From Actinomycetales bacterium JB111 (GTDB lineage: Bacteria > Actinomycetota > Actinomycetes > Actinomycetales > Actinomycetaceae), in NCBI GenBank assembly GCA_900163555.1, contig FUHX01000041.1, positions 1 through 64,000 on the forward strand: a stretch of DNA of 64,000 bases. Direction: 5' to 3'. Within the stretch, counting starts at the first letter, position 1. Every line of letters begins with the position of its first letter. The notes beneath the pieces are model-generated. The model worked only from the letters and a program-made list of their open reading frames with translations, was not told the DNA's origin and made no database searches. Positions 34,793 through 43,476 of this stretch are shown one piece after another. A program made the translations under genes and the position numbers.

Positions 34793-35430
34793 GCGCATCG
34801 CCCTCGGTCGTCGTCCTCGACTACGGCTCCGGCAACGTCCGGTCGGCCGTCCGCGCGCTCGAGCGTGCCGGCGCCGACGTCTCGCTGACGAAGGACAAGC
34901 GAGCCGTCGAGAGCTGCGACGGCCTGGTGGTCCCGGGCGTCGGCGCGTTCGCCGCCGTCATGGACCAGCTCAAGTCCGCCGACGCGCCCCGGCTCATCGA
35001 CCGCCGGCTCGCCGGTGGCCGCCCCGTGCTCGGCATCTGCGTCGGCCTGCAGGTCATGTTCGAGTCCGGGACGGAGCACGGCGTGCGCGCCGAGGGGCTC
35101 GGCCAGTGGCCCGGCGAGGTCACGCGGCTCACGGCGCCGGTGGTGCCCCACATGGGCTGGTCGACGGTCCGCCCGCCGGAAGGCAGCGTGCTGTTCGACG
35201 GCATCGAGGACGAGCGGTTCTACTTCGTCCACTCCTACGGGGTCCAGACCGATCCCGCGGCGAGCTTCGACGACGGTCGCACCGTGCCGCCGGCCGTGAC
35301 GTGGGCCGAGCACGGCTCGCCGTTCGTTGCGGCGGTCGAGAACGGGCCGCTCGCGGCCACCCAGTTCCACCCCGAGAAGTCGGGCGACGCGGGCGCGCAC
35401 CTGCTGCGCTCGTGGGTCAGCAACCTGTAA
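34789..35430 (+). CDS. hisH: Imidazole glycerol phosphate synthase, glutaminase subunit
   Basis: Class I glutamine amidotransferase (213 residues) that supplies ammonia to HisF. The nucleophile is C84 in [11 protein letters not shown], and the His/Glu pair is in FHPEKSGD near the C-terminus. GTG start overlapping the previous gene. hisF is not in this window. Confidence 0.95.
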   Translation: MSASPSVVVLDYGSGNVRSAVRALERAGADVSLTKDKRAVESCDGLVVPGVGAFAAVMDQLKSADAPRLIDRRLAGGRPVLGICVGLQVMFESGTEHGVRAEGLGQWPGEVTRLTAPVVPHMGWSTVRPPEGSVLFDGIEDERFYFVHSYGVQTDPAASFDDGRTVPPAVTWAEHGSPFVAAVENGPLAATQFHPEKSGDAGAHLLRSWVSNL

Positions 35431-35441
35431 GGACGACGCCT

Positions 35442-36191
35442 GTGACGACCACCCCCGCCGGTACGCCGGCGCTCACCCTCCTGCCCGCCGTCGACATCGT
35501 CGACGGCAGCGCCGTGCGCCTCGTCCAGGGCGAGGCCGGCTCCGAGACCGGGTACGGCGACCCGGTCGAGGTCGCCGCACGCTGGGCCGACGACGGCGCG
35601 GAGTGGATCCACGTCGTCGACCTCGACGCGGCGTTCGGCAGGGGATCGAACCACGAGCTCCTCACCCGCATCGCGGGGGAGGCGCGGATCAACGTGGAGC
35701 TGTCCGGCGGCATCCGCGACGACGCGAGCCTGAACCGGGCGCTCGACGCCGGCGCCGCACGCGTCAACCTCGGCACCGCCGCGCTGGAGAACCCCGCGTG
35801 GACCGCCCGTGTCATCGCCGAGCACGGCGAGCGCATCGCGGTCGGGCTCGACGTGCGGGGCGAGACCCTCGCCTCCCGGGGGTGGACCGAGGATGCCGGC
35901 AACCTGTGGGACGTCCTCGCCCGTCTCGACGCCGACGGCTGCGCCCGGTACGTCGTCACCGACGTGACCAAGGACGGCATGCTGTCCGGCCCGAACGTCG
36001 ACCTGCTGCGCGAGATGACGCGGCGGACGAGCGCCCCCGTCATCGCCTCGGGCGGGATCTCCTCGCTCGCCGACCTCACCGCGCTGCGCGCGCTCGTACC
36101 CGACGGCGTCGAGGGCGCGATCGTCGGCAAGGCCCTGTACGCGGGCGCCTTCACGCTGCCTGAGGCCCTCGAGGTGGCCGGGCGCTCATGA
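35442..36191 (+). CDS. priA: HisA/PriA isomerase
   Basis: A 249-residue (beta/alpha)8-barrel isomerase for ProFAR in histidine synthesis. The N-terminal [15 protein letters not shown] and the phosphate-binding [10 protein letters not shown] and VIASGGISS are clear. Actinobacterial members (PriA) often also do the TrpF reaction; no trp genes are in the window, so that is inference. GTG start, 11 bases after hisH. The stop overlaps sseB. Confidence 0.92.
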   Translation: MTTTPAGTPALTLLPAVDIVDGSAVRLVQGEAGSETGYGDPVEVAARWADDGAEWIHVVDLDAAFGRGSNHELLTRIAGEARINVELSGGIRDDASLNRALDAGAARVNLGTAALENPAWTARVIAEHGERIAVGLDVRGETLASRGWTEDAGNLWDVLARLDADGCARYVVTDVTKDGMLSGPNVDLLREMTRRTSAPVIASGGISSLADLTALRALVPDGVEGAIVGKALYAGAFTLPEALEVAGRS

Positions 36192-37015
36192 CTTCTCCGA
36201 GATCGGACGACGGGACCGAGATCGTCCCGGGCTCGGGGCGCGCCCCGAGCCCGAGGGCGGACTCCGCGGGCCAGGCGTGGGCGGGGCGGATGCTGAAGCC
36301 GAACCCGTTCGCCGGCGACGACGGCTCGCTCCTGCCGTCCATGGCGACGGCACTCGCCACGGCGGACCCGGGCGAGCGGCTCGTCGCGGTCGTTCAGGAG
36401 CTGCGGACGGGTCGGGTGCTCGTGCCCGTCGTCGCGCACTCCCACCCCGGGACCGACGGCGGCGAGGTCGCTGCGCACGAGAAGCAGATCTCCGGCGACG
36501 CGCAGGCGGACGCCACGTCGTCGGCCGCGTCCGCCCTCCTGCGCACGGAGGACGGCCGCGCCGCCCTGCCCGTGTTCTCCAGCTACGACCAGCTGCGCGC
36601 GTGGCGGGCCGACGCCCGCCCCGTACCGGTCGAGGGGCAGCGCGCGGCCATGTCGGCCGCGGCCGAGGAGGACCAGCTCATGGTGCTCGACCCCGCCGGT
36701 GAGGCCCCCGTCCTCGTCGGCCGGGTCGCGGTCGGGGCGCTCGCGACGGACTCCGACTGGACGCCGCCCTGGGTCGACCAGGACCTGCCCGTCCTCATCA
36801 CGCGGTCGTTGCGCGGCGCGAAGCACCTCATCGGGGTCGCCCTCGAGCCCGGACGGAAGGCGGAGCTGAAGGTCGTCCTCGCCGTGCGCGCCGGCTTCGA
36901 CCGACAGGGGCTGGAGGAGGAGCTCGCGCGGGTCTCGACCCGGCTGGGCGAGATCGAGGAGCTGCGCACCCGCGTCGACTCGATCGAGCTCTTCCCGACC
37001 CTCGTGGCCGAGTAG
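36188..37015 (+). CDS. SseB family protein
   Basis: A 275-residue soluble protein with the SseB N-terminal-type domain, seen as [18 protein letters not shown] and [13 protein letters not shown]. The family is named after a Salmonella protein and has no settled function here; in actinobacteria it is often found between hisA/priA and infC. ATG overlaps the priA stop. The C-terminus ends in a short coiled coil. Confidence 0.8.
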   Translation: MTSPRSDDGTEIVPGSGRAPSPRADSAGQAWAGRMLKPNPFAGDDGSLLPSMATALATADPGERLVAVVQELRTGRVLVPVVAHSHPGTDGGEVAAHEKQISGDAQADATSSAASALLRTEDGRAALPVFSSYDQLRAWRADARPVPVEGQRAAMSAAAEEDQLMVLDPAGEAPVLVGRVAVGALATDSDWTPPWVDQDLPVLITRSLRGAKHLIGVALEPGRKAELKVVLAVRAGFDRQGLEEELARVSTRLGEIEELRTRVDSIELFPTLVAE

Positions 37016-37070
37016 CGTGACGAGACGCAGCGCACGCTCCGCACCCTCCTCCGGCGCGGGGCATCGCTGC

Positions 37071-37296
37071 TAGACTGTTCCTCGACCAGTCGGCGCACTC
37101 GTGGTGCCGGCGAGCAAGCGGAGAGATCCCACCTTGGCACCCGTCATCGGGGGCCGGGTCCTGGTCGGACGCACCACCCAGCGTGCGTCCGCGTGCGCAA
37201 CCGCGTACCCAGGCCTCCGCGCTCGAGCGTCGGAGGCCTTTGTTGTTGCCGCTGCCGCTCGGGATGACCCAGCCCGAGATTCACAAGGAGTGCAGC
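37071..37296 (+). promoter_or_regulatory. infC leader with promoter and attenuator
   Basis: The hexamer TAGACT (37071-37076) is a good -10 box. The transcript would have a leader of about 215 bases before infC. It contains a strong hairpin (37211-37239) followed by a T-rich run, so expression of infC-rpmI-rplT is probably set by termination inside the leader. L20- or IF3-dependent leaders are known in other bacteria; the ligand here is inference. Confidence 0.7.
37211..37250 (+). terminator. Intrinsic terminator / attenuator in the infC leader
   Basis: AGGCCTCCG (37211-37219) pairs with CGGAGGCCT (37231-37239), with an inner CGC/GCG extension around a TCGA loop, and is followed by TTGTTGTTG. 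This is the only hairpin I found in the window that has a T-rich tail. Confidence 0.8.
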
Positions 37297-38385
37297 ATCA
37301 GCGAGCCCCGCATCAACGACCGCATCCGTGTCCCCGAGGTCCGACTCGTAGGCCCGGGAGGAGAGCAGGTCGGCGTCGTCCGCGTGGAGGACGCACTTCG
37401 TCTTGCGCAGGAGGCGGATCTCGACCTCGTCGAGGTCGCCCCCGATGCGCGACCCCCGGTCGCGAAGCTCATGGACTTCGGCAAGTTCAAGTACGAGTCC
37501 GACGTCAAGGCGCGCGACACCCGCCGCAAGCAGGCGAACACGGCTCTCAAGGAGATCCGGTTCCGCCTGAAGATCGACGCCCACGACTACGCGACCAAGA
37601 AGGGTCACGTCGTGCGGTTCCTCGAGGGCGGCGACAAGGTCAAGGTGATGATCATGTTCCGCGGCCGCGAGCAGTCGCGCCCGGAGATGGGCATCCGTCT
37701 CCTGCAGCGCCTCGCGGAGGACGTCTCGGACCTCGGTTCGGTCGAGTCCTCGCCGCGCCAGGACGGACGCAACATGACCATGGTCATCGGCCCGCACCGC
37801 AAGAAGTCCGATGCGCGCAACGAGCAGCTGACGAAGCGTGCCGCCGAGAAGGAGGCGCGCCGGGCCTCGCAGGCCGACAAGCCGGCGACCAAGGCGCAGC
37901 CCGAGCCGAAGACCGACACCTCCGAGCCGGCGCCGAACGCCCCGGTGATCGAGGCCCCGGTGTTCGAGAGGGCCCCGCGCAGCGCGACGACCACCGAGAC
38001 GCGCCCGGCGAGCACGCCCCGTCCGGCCTCCTCCGGCCGTTCGTCGTCGTCCTCCCGTCCGGCGTCGTCGTCGAGTCGCACCGCTCCCCGGTCCGGCTCG
38101 TCCGCTCCGCGGTCCGGCTCGTCTGCCCCGCGCTCGACCTCGTCCGCTCCGCGGTCCGGCTCGCCCCGTCCCTCGGGTTCGGGGACGTCGACCCCGCGCC
38201 CCGCGTCGAGCCCGAGCAGCCAGACCACCACCGGCGGCACGGCCGCCGGTGCGTCCAAGCCGGCCGCCACGCCGAAGCCCGCCTCGGGCTCGTCGTCGGC
38301 CGCACCGAAGCCTGGAGCGCCGAAGCCGTCGGCGACGCCCAAGCCCGCAGCGCCGAAGCCCTCGAGCAAGGGCGCGTCGGCCTAG
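37297..38385 (+). CDS. infC: Translation initiation factor IF-3 with a long Ser/Pro/Ala-rich tail
   Basis: IF-3 binds the 30S subunit and checks start-codon pairing. Residues 1 to about 175 form the standard two domains: [17 protein letters not shown], then [18 protein letters not shown], then the C-domain. A tail of about 185 residues rich in Ser, Pro, Ala and Thr, with repeated PRSGSSA, follows. AAGGAG at 37285-37290 sits 6 bases before ATC (37297), so a non-standard AUC start is likely, as E. coli infC uses AUU. An in-frame ATG at 37264 is the alternative; it has no good ribosome-binding site. Confidence 0.85.
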   Translation: MSEPRINDRIRVPEVRLVGPGGEQVGVVRVEDALRLAQEADLDLVEVAPDARPPVAKLMDFGKFKYESDVKARDTRRKQANTALKEIRFRLKIDAHDYATKKGHVVRFLEGGDKVKVMIMFRGREQSRPEMGIRLLQRLAEDVSDLGSVESSPRQDGRNMTMVIGPHRKKSDARNEQLTKRAAEKEARRASQADKPATKAQPEPKTDTSEPAPNAPVIEAPVFERAPRSATTTETRPASTPRPASSGRSSSSSRPASSSSRTAPRSGSSAPRSGSSAPRSTSSAPRSGSPRPSGSGTSTPRPASSPSSQTTTGGTAAGASKPAATPKPASGSSSAAPKPGAPKPSATPKPAAPKPSSKGASA

Positions 38386-38467
38386 AGCCACACCGTACGT
38401 CCGCCGGTCGTCAGGTCCGGTGGAGCAGCACGACTCGCGCCCGAAGGGGCGCGACCGAGAGGGAATC

Positions 38468-38662
38468 ATGCCGAAGAACAAGACGCACTCCGGTGCGAAG
38501 AAGCGGTTCCGGGTCACCGGCACCGGCAAGATCAGGCACGAGCGCACGCGCAAGGTGCACAAGTTCGCCGAGCGTTCGCGCCGCCAGGTGCGCCGCCTGT
38601 CCAACGACGGTGAGATCACCGGCGCCGACGCCCGCAACGTGAAGAAGATGCTCGGCCTCTGA
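38468..38662 (+). CDS. rpmI: Ribosomal protein bL35
   Basis: 64-residue, strongly basic large-subunit protein. The canonical start MPKNKTHSGAKKRFRVTGTG is complete. GAGAGGGA precedes the ATG at 38468. It sits in the universal infC-rpmI-rplT order. Confidence 0.97.
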   Translation: MPKNKTHSGAKKRFRVTGTGKIRHERTRKVHKFAERSRRQVRRLSNDGEITGADARNVKKMLGL

Positions 38663-38688
38663 GGCCGGGTCTGTAAGGAGCACCTGAC

Positions 38689-39069
38689 ATGGCACGTGTG
38701 AAGAGGGCCGTCAACGCCCAGAAGAAGCGCCGGAGCACGCTCGAGAAGGCCGCCGGCTACCGCGGTCAGCGTTCGCGCCTGTACCGCAAGGCGAAGGAGC
38801 AGGTCCTCCACTCGGAGACCTACGCCTTCCGCGACCGCAAGGCTCGCAAGGGCGACTTCCGTCGCCTGTGGATCCAGCGCATCAACGCCGCTGTCCGCGC
38901 CGACGGCCTGACCTACAACCGCTTCATCCAGGGTCTCAAGATCGCCGAGGTCGAGGTGGACCGCCGCATGCTCGCCGAGCTCGCCGTGAGCGACCCGGCC
39001 GCGTTCTCCGCCCTCGTCGAGGTCGCGAAGAAGGCTCTGCCGACCGACGTCAACGCCCCCGCGGCCTGA
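38689..39069 (+). CDS. rplT: Ribosomal protein bL20
   Basis: 126-residue basic protein of the large subunit, needed early in 50S assembly, and the autoregulator of this operon in several bacteria. The start [15 protein letters not shown] and the segment [13 protein letters not shown] are typical. AAGGAG precedes the ATG. It ends the translation operon. Confidence 0.97.
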   Translation: MARVKRAVNAQKKRRSTLEKAAGYRGQRSRLYRKAKEQVLHSETYAFRDRKARKGDFRRLWIQRINAAVRADGLTYNRFIQGLKIAEVEVDRRMLAELAVSDPAAFSALVEVAKKALPTDVNAPAA

Positions 39070-39085
39070 CGCGACACGCCACCCC

Positions 39086-40006
39086 GTGCCCCGCATGGGA
39101 TCGACCGGGCGCCCGGAAGCCCCGCTGACCAACCCCCGCTCCGAGCGGGTGAAGAAGGTCGCGGCGCTTGCCGGGCGCTCGGCGCGTTCACGCCACGGAC
39201 GGTTCCTCGTCGAGGGCCCGCAGGCCGTCCGCGAGATCGTCGCCCACGCGCCGGACCACGTGCGCGACCTCTACCTGGCCGAGGCCATGGTCCTGCGCCA
39301 CCACGACATCGTCGAGGTCGCCGCCGAGGCGGGCATCCATCTCCACGAGGCCGACGAGCGCGTCATGCGCGCCATGAGTCCCGACTGCCAGGGCGTCCTC
39401 GCGGTCGCCGACCTGAGCGCAGTAGCCGCGCCGCCTCTGGATGATCTGCTCGCGGAAGCCCCGAGGCTCGTCGTCCTGCTCGCGGCCGCGAACGACCCGG
39501 GCAACGCCGGGACCGTCCTGCGCACGGCCGACGCCGCCGGAGCCGACGCCGTGCTGCTCGGCACCGGCTCCGTCGAGGTGACGAACCCGAAGGTCGTCCG
39601 ATCGACGGCCGGCTCCCTCTTCCACCTCCCCGTCCTCGGGGACCTCGACGTGGCGGACGCCGTCCACGACGCACGCGCCGCCGGGCTGCAGGTGCTCGCC
39701 GCGGACGGGGCCGGCGACTGGGACGTCGACGAGCTCGCCGACCGCACCTTCGCCCGCGCCCACGGGCTCGGGCTCGCGACGTCGGACGAGCTGAGCGCCA
39801 CCTCCCTCGTCGCCCCCGACCTCGCGGCGCCCACGCTCTGGCTCGTCGGGAACGAGGCCCACGGACTGTCCCGCGCCGAGCGCGACCTGGCCGACGCCGT
39901 CGTGAAGGTCCCGATCCACGGGGCCGCCGAGTCGCTCAACCTCGCGGTCGCGACCGCGCTGTGCCTGTATGCCTCCGCCCGCGCGCAGCGGCGCGAGGTC
40001 GGGTAG
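39086..40006 (+). CDS. TrmH/SpoU family RNA 2'-O-methyltransferase
   Basis: A 306-residue SPOUT methyltransferase with an N-terminal substrate-binding domain and a C-terminal knotted domain. The three SpoU motifs are visible: NDPGNAGTVLRTADA, LVGNEAHGLS and IHGAAESLNLAVATAL. The target is probably rRNA, as the gene follows rplT. GTG at 39086 and ATG at 39095 are both possible starts. Confidence 0.9.
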   Translation: MPRMGSTGRPEAPLTNPRSERVKKVAALAGRSARSRHGRFLVEGPQAVREIVAHAPDHVRDLYLAEAMVLRHHDIVEVAAEAGIHLHEADERVMRAMSPDCQGVLAVADLSAVAAPPLDDLLAEAPRLVVLLAAANDPGNAGTVLRTADAAGADAVLLGTGSVEVTNPKVVRSTAGSLFHLPVLGDLDVADAVHDARAAGLQVLAADGAGDWDVDELADRTFARAHGLGLATSDELSATSLVAPDLAAPTLWLVGNEAHGLSRAERDLADAVVKVPIHGAAESLNLAVATALCLYASARAQRREVG

Positions 40007-40026
40007 GGCCCCACTCACCGACCGAC

Positions 40027-41760
40027 CTACCGCGCGCGGACGACCCGCTCCTCCGTCCACGTCGGCTCGGCGCTCTCCCGCACGGACCCGTCGGAGCCGA
40101 GGATCAGGAACCGGTCGAAGTCGCGGGCGAACCAGCGGTCGTGCGTGACCGCGAGGACCGTCCCCTCGAACTGACGCAGCGCCTCCTGCAACGCCTCGGC
40201 GGAGTGCAGGTCGAGGTTGTCGGTCGGCTCGTCCAGGAGCAGCAGCGTCGCGCCGGACAGCTCGAGCAGGAGGATCTGCATCCGGGCCTGCTGCCCGCCG
40301 GACAGCGTCTCGAAGCGCTGGTCCGCGGCGCCGGCCAGGCCGTAGCGGTCCAGGGCGCGCGCGGCGAGGTCGCGGGGACGGCCGTCACGGTGGTCGTCAC
40401 CCCGGTGCAGGATCTCGAGCAGGGTACGGCCGGCCAGCCCCTCGTGGTCGTGCATCTGCTGGAACCACCCCGGCCGCACGCGGCTGCCGAGCTGCGCGAG
40501 ACCCGTGTGGGGGACCGGTTCCACGCCGACGTCCCCGACCGGCTCGTGCTCCTTCTCGGGCGTCGTCCCGCCCGCGGCCAGGAGCCGCAGCAGGTGGGAC
40601 TTCCCCGAGCCGTTGGCGCCGAGGACCGCGACCCGCTCGCCGAAGAAGATCTCGGCGCTGAAAGCCTCCATCAGCCGGCGCGCCCGGTCCTCCGGAGCGC
40701 CGGGATCGAGGAGCACGACGTCGGTGAGCGTGACCGCCCGCTTGGCCGTCCTGCCCCCGGTGAGGTTCATCCGCACCGACTGCGCGGAGGAGACCTTCTC
40801 GGGCGGCCCCGCGTCCTCGAAGCGAGCCAGTCGGGTCCGCGCGGCCGAGTACCTGGACGACATGTCCGAGTTGTAGGCGGCCTTCTGCTTGTACATGGCG
40901 ACGAGCGCGCGCAGCTTCTTGCGCTCCTCCGTCCACCGGCGCAGGCGCTCGTCCAGGTCCGCGTTGCGAGCCTCGCGCGCCTCGTGCCAGGTGGCGAACG
41001 ACCCCGGATGCGTCCACGCCGAGGCGCCGGCCGCGCCCGGCTCGAGCGTGACGACCGAGGTCGACACCGCGGACAGCAGCTCCCGGTCGTGGCTGACGAG
41101 CAGGATCGACTTCTCCGACGCGGTCAGCCGTTCCTCGAGCCACAGCTTCGCCGGGACGTCGAGGAAGTTGTCGGGCTCGTCGAGCAGCAGCAGGTCGGCG
41201 GGACCGCTCAGCAGGGCCTCGAGGACGAGCCGCTTCTGCTCGCCGCCGGACAGGGTCGACGCGTGCCGCCATCGCGCGCGCTCGTAGCCGACGCCGAGCG
41301 CGGCCGCGCACACGGTGTCCCAGACGGTCCCCTCGAACTCGTAACCGCCGATCTCCGCCCAGTCGGCGAGAGCCTGCGCGTACGCGAGCTGGGCGGGCTC
41401 GTCATCGCGCTCCATGACGTCCAGCTCGGCGCGGTCGAGCGCGCGGGCGGCCAGGGCGATGCGGTGCGGGGCGACGTCGACGAGGAGGTCGTGCACCGTG
41501 AGCGGCTCGCCGCCACCCGGCCCGTCCGTCACCCGCCCGACCAGCTGGCTCATGTACTGCCACGTCCCCTGGATGGTGACGGCGCCGTCGTCGGGCTTCG
41601 CCCGCCCCGTGATCATGCGGACGAGCGTGGTCTTGCCCGCGCCGTTGGGGCCGACGAGCGCGACCCGCCCGCCCTCGGGCACGCGGAAGGAGACAGAGTC
41701 GAGGAGGGGCCGACCGTCCGGGAGCGCGAAGGAGACACCGGAGACGTCGAGGAAGGCCAT
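40027..41760 (-). CDS. ABC-F family ATPase
   Basis: A 577-residue protein with two ATP-binding cassettes and no membrane segments, the ABC-F layout of ribosome-associated translation factors and antibiotic-resistance proteins. Walker A motifs are GPNGAGKTT (about 37) and GANGSGKSH (about 380), and signatures are LSGGEQKRL and LSGGQQARMQ. The linker between cassettes is charged. I cannot say whether it is a housekeeping or a resistance member. It is convergent with the methyltransferase, only 20 bases apart. Confidence 0.88.
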   Translation of the reverse strand: MAFLDVSGVSFALPDGRPLLDSVSFRVPEGGRVALVGPNGAGKTTLVRMITGRAKPDDGAVTIQGTWQYMSQLVGRVTDGPGGGEPLTVHDLLVDVAPHRIALAARALDRAELDVMERDDEPAQLAYAQALADWAEIGGYEFEGTVWDTVCAAALGVGYERARWRHASTLSGGEQKRLVLEALLSGPADLLLLDEPDNFLDVPAKLWLEERLTASEKSILLVSHDRELLSAVSTSVVTLEPGAAGASAWTHPGSFATWHEAREARNADLDERLRRWTEERKKLRALVAMYKQKAAYNSDMSSRYSAARTRLARFEDAGPPEKVSSAQSVRMNLTGGRTAKRAVTLTDVVLLDPGAPEDRARRLMEAFSAEIFFGERVAVLGANGSGKSHLLRLLAAGGTTPEKEHEPVGDVGVEPVPHTGLAQLGSRVRPGWFQQMHDHEGLAGRTLLEILHRGDDHRDGRPRDLAARALDRYGLAGAADQRFETLSGGQQARMQILLLELSGATLLLLDEPTDNLDLHSAEALQEALRQFEGTVLAVTHDRWFARDFDRFLILGSDGSVRESAEPTWTEERVVRAR

Positions 41761-41828
41761 GGGCCCATCGTCGGCCGTCGGCGCGCCTGGGGACAGCGAA
41801 TATCCGGCCGACGGGGCCGGGAGCGGGC

Positions 41829-42251
41829 TCAGCCGTGGACGTACGAGGCGAGCTGGTCCCGTTCGGCCTGGAGCTCGTCGAGGCGGTGCTTGACGACGTC
41901 GCCGATGGAGACGATCGCGACCATCGCGCCGTCCTCGACCACGGGGATGTGCCGCACGCGGCGCTCGGTCATCGTGCGGGCGAGCGCCTCCAGGTCGTCG
42001 GCGGGGGTGCAGGTGACGACGTCGCGCACCATGACGTCCCTGACAAGCCGTCCCGCCGAGTCCTGGCCCTCGACGAGCGGGATGAGGTCGCGCTCGGAGA
42101 CGATGCCGTCGACGCGGCCCTCGCCGTCGGAGACGACCACCGCGCCGATCCTGTGCCGCGTGAGGAGCGCGATGAGCTCACCGACCGTGGAGTCGGAACC
42201 GATCGTGACCACCTGCTGGCCCTTCCTGCGGACCACATCCTCGATACGCAT
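41829..42251 (-). CDS. Tandem CBS-domain protein
   Basis: A 140-residue protein made almost only of two CBS domains (about 8-62 and 72-128), with VGELIALLTRHRIGAVVVSD and MTERRVRHIPVVEDG. Such stand-alone CBS pairs bind adenine nucleotides or act as sensors. The ATG lies 5 bases after a TAGGAT -10 box, so the message is probably leaderless. Confidence 0.9.
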   Translation of the reverse strand: MRIEDVVRRKGQQVVTIGSDSTVGELIALLTRHRIGAVVVSDGEGRVDGIVSERDLIPLVEGQDSAGRLVRDVMVRDVVTCTPADDLEALARTMTERRVRHIPVVEDGAMVAIVSIGDVVKHRLDELQAERDQLASYVHG

Positions 42252-42256
42252 GCCGC

Positions 42257-42262
42257 ATCCTA
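42257..42262 (-). promoter_or_regulatory. -10 box (TAGGAT) for leaderless CBS gene
   Basis: Minus-strand TAGGAT ends 5 bases before the ATG at 42251. Confidence 0.55.
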
Positions 42263-42288
42263 CGTCCGGAGTATGGCGCGTGTCACTG

Positions 42289-43107
42289 TCAGGCGTCGCC
42301 GGCGGGCGCGTCGGGACCGCCGCCGGTGTACCCGTAGAGGTCGCGCATGGTCTCGTTCACCCAGATCTCCGCCCCGCCGTCGGGGTCGTCGATCCGCAGC
42401 GAGCGGCCGTACGACTCGTCGATGACGCGGGAGCCGACGCCCGCGCGCCGCAGGTGCTCGGCGAGCGCGTCGACGTCGGGGTGCTCGAGGCCCGGGACCG
42501 CCGACGGCTCCGTGGGCACGCCTGCTCCGTTCGCGTGGACGGCGTGCAGCCCGTCGGCGGCCACGAGGTCGACCCAGTTCCCCGAGTGCGAGGCGTTCCG
42601 GCGGGCGAGGCCGAGCGCCTCGAGGAGCGCGGCCGCGCCCTCGACCTCGTCGGTCATCCACAGCGGGGCGACCGCGAGATCGGCGCCGGCGCCGAACGCG
42701 GGCGTGGGGGAGTACTCCACCTGGGGCGCGGGCGCGTGCTCGCCCGGGGCGTCGGGCTCGTCGATCCCGAACGTGAGCCCGTCCGGCCCGGTGACCCGCA
42801 GCTGCCGCCCGTGGTCGACCGGGACGACGTCGAACGACCCGCCCGCGTGCTCGACGCCCTCGCGCGTCGCGGCGACGAACGCGTCCAGGTCCGGCGTCTC
42901 GAAGCCGAGGGCCCACCGGGCGACGGGGCCGTGGCTCGAGGCGTCCGGGGCCCCCGGGTGGACGCCGACGCGTCCGGACCCCAGGGCGACGACGGACCAG
43001 CCGTCGTGGTCGACGACGAGGCGGCCGCCCGCGGCGGTGAGCAGGTCCCGCCACCGGCCGGTGTGCGGGGTGAAGACGATCGGGCGGACGGTCAGGGGCG
43101 GGATCAT
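42289..43107 (-). CDS. Two-domain VOC (glyoxalase/dioxygenase-fold) protein
   Basis: A 272-residue protein with two vicinal-oxygen-chelate domains (about 1-125 and 140-265), seen in VGFETPDLDAF-like and DPDGGAEIWVNE segments. Members include glyoxalases, dioxygenases and antibiotic-binding proteins; the metal ligands are not clear enough to choose. The start MIPPLTV at 43107 is behind GGAGGC; the longer frame upstream is low-complexity and runs through the RHH gene. It lies downstream of the RHH gene on the same strand. Confidence 0.75.
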   Translation of the reverse strand: MIPPLTVRPIVFTPHTGRWRDLLTAAGGRLVVDHDGWSVVALGSGRVGVHPGAPDASSHGPVARWALGFETPDLDAFVAATREGVEHAGGSFDVVPVDHGRQLRVTGPDGLTFGIDEPDAPGEHAPAPQVEYSPTPAFGAGADLAVAPLWMTDEVEGAAALLEALGLARRNASHSGNWVDLVAADGLHAVHANGAGVPTEPSAVPGLEHPDVDALAEHLRRAGVGSRVIDESYGRSLRIDDPDGGAEIWVNETMRDLYGYTGGGPDAPAGDA

Positions 43108-43186
43108 CGGGAGGCCTCCAGGGGGTGTCGTGCGGTCGAGCGGTCCCGGGGACGAGCGGTCGTGCCCGGCCGGCTCTCGGCGGCTC

Positions 43187-43231
43187 GGGGTGACGTCGGT
43201 CGGGGTGGCGTGGGTCGAGGTGACGTCATGA
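43187..43231. repeat. Three 15-bp units covering the RHH stop codon
   Basis: GGGGTGACGTCGGTC (43187), GGGGTGGCGTGGGTC (43202) and GAGGTGACGTCATGA (43217) repeat with a 15-base period. The last unit contains the stop codon of the ribbon-helix-helix gene at 43226-43228. The remaining 43108-43186 stretch holds shorter imperfect repeats of GAGCGGTC but no gene. Confidence 0.7.
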
Positions 43232-43420
43232 GGATGCCGAGGCGCCGGGGGTGGGTGCATCGCCGTCGGGGCCTGTGTCCTCCAGCCGGTCGCGCAGCGC
43301 GGCCTCGACGAACGCGGACAGCGACAGCTCCGCGTCGATGGCGCGGTGCTTGACCTCACGTATGAGGTCCCGTGGGAGGTACACGTTGAACTGGGCCTTC
43401 GACACGCCGCTCGCCTGCAT
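43226..43420 (-). CDS. Ribbon-helix-helix (CopG-like) DNA-binding protein
   Basis: A 64-residue protein. The RHH fold is plain: a strand [10 protein letters not shown], then helices [20 protein letters not shown]. The tail is Asp/Pro/Ala-rich. It is likely to be a transcription factor for itself, the VOC gene behind it and perhaps the divergent MFS gene, with which it shares a 56-base gap. The ATG lies 6 bases after a TACCGT -10 box. Confidence 0.85.
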   Translation of the reverse strand: MQASGVSKAQFNVYLPRDLIREVKHRAIDAELSLSAFVEAALRDRLEDTGPDGDAPTPGASASS

Positions 43421-43426
43421 GCCTCG

Positions 43427-43470
43427 ACGGTAGGCGACCAGGGATCGTTACGTCAATAGGTTGCTAGCAT
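43427..43470. promoter_or_regulatory. Divergent leaderless promoters of RHH and MFS genes
   Basis: Minus-strand TACCGT (43427-43432) serves the RHH gene, and plus-strand TAGCAT (43465-43470) serves the MFS gene; both end 6 bases before their start codons. The A/T-richer core between (GTTACGTCAATAGGTTGC) is a plausible operator for the RHH protein. Confidence 0.55.
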
Positions 43471-43476
43471 GCGACC

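Noticed and set aside
37183-37296. Upstream extension of infC from an ATG at 37183
   Set aside because: It would translate through the attenuator hairpin, and the sequence before ISEPRIND is arginine/leucine-rich and not IF-3-like.
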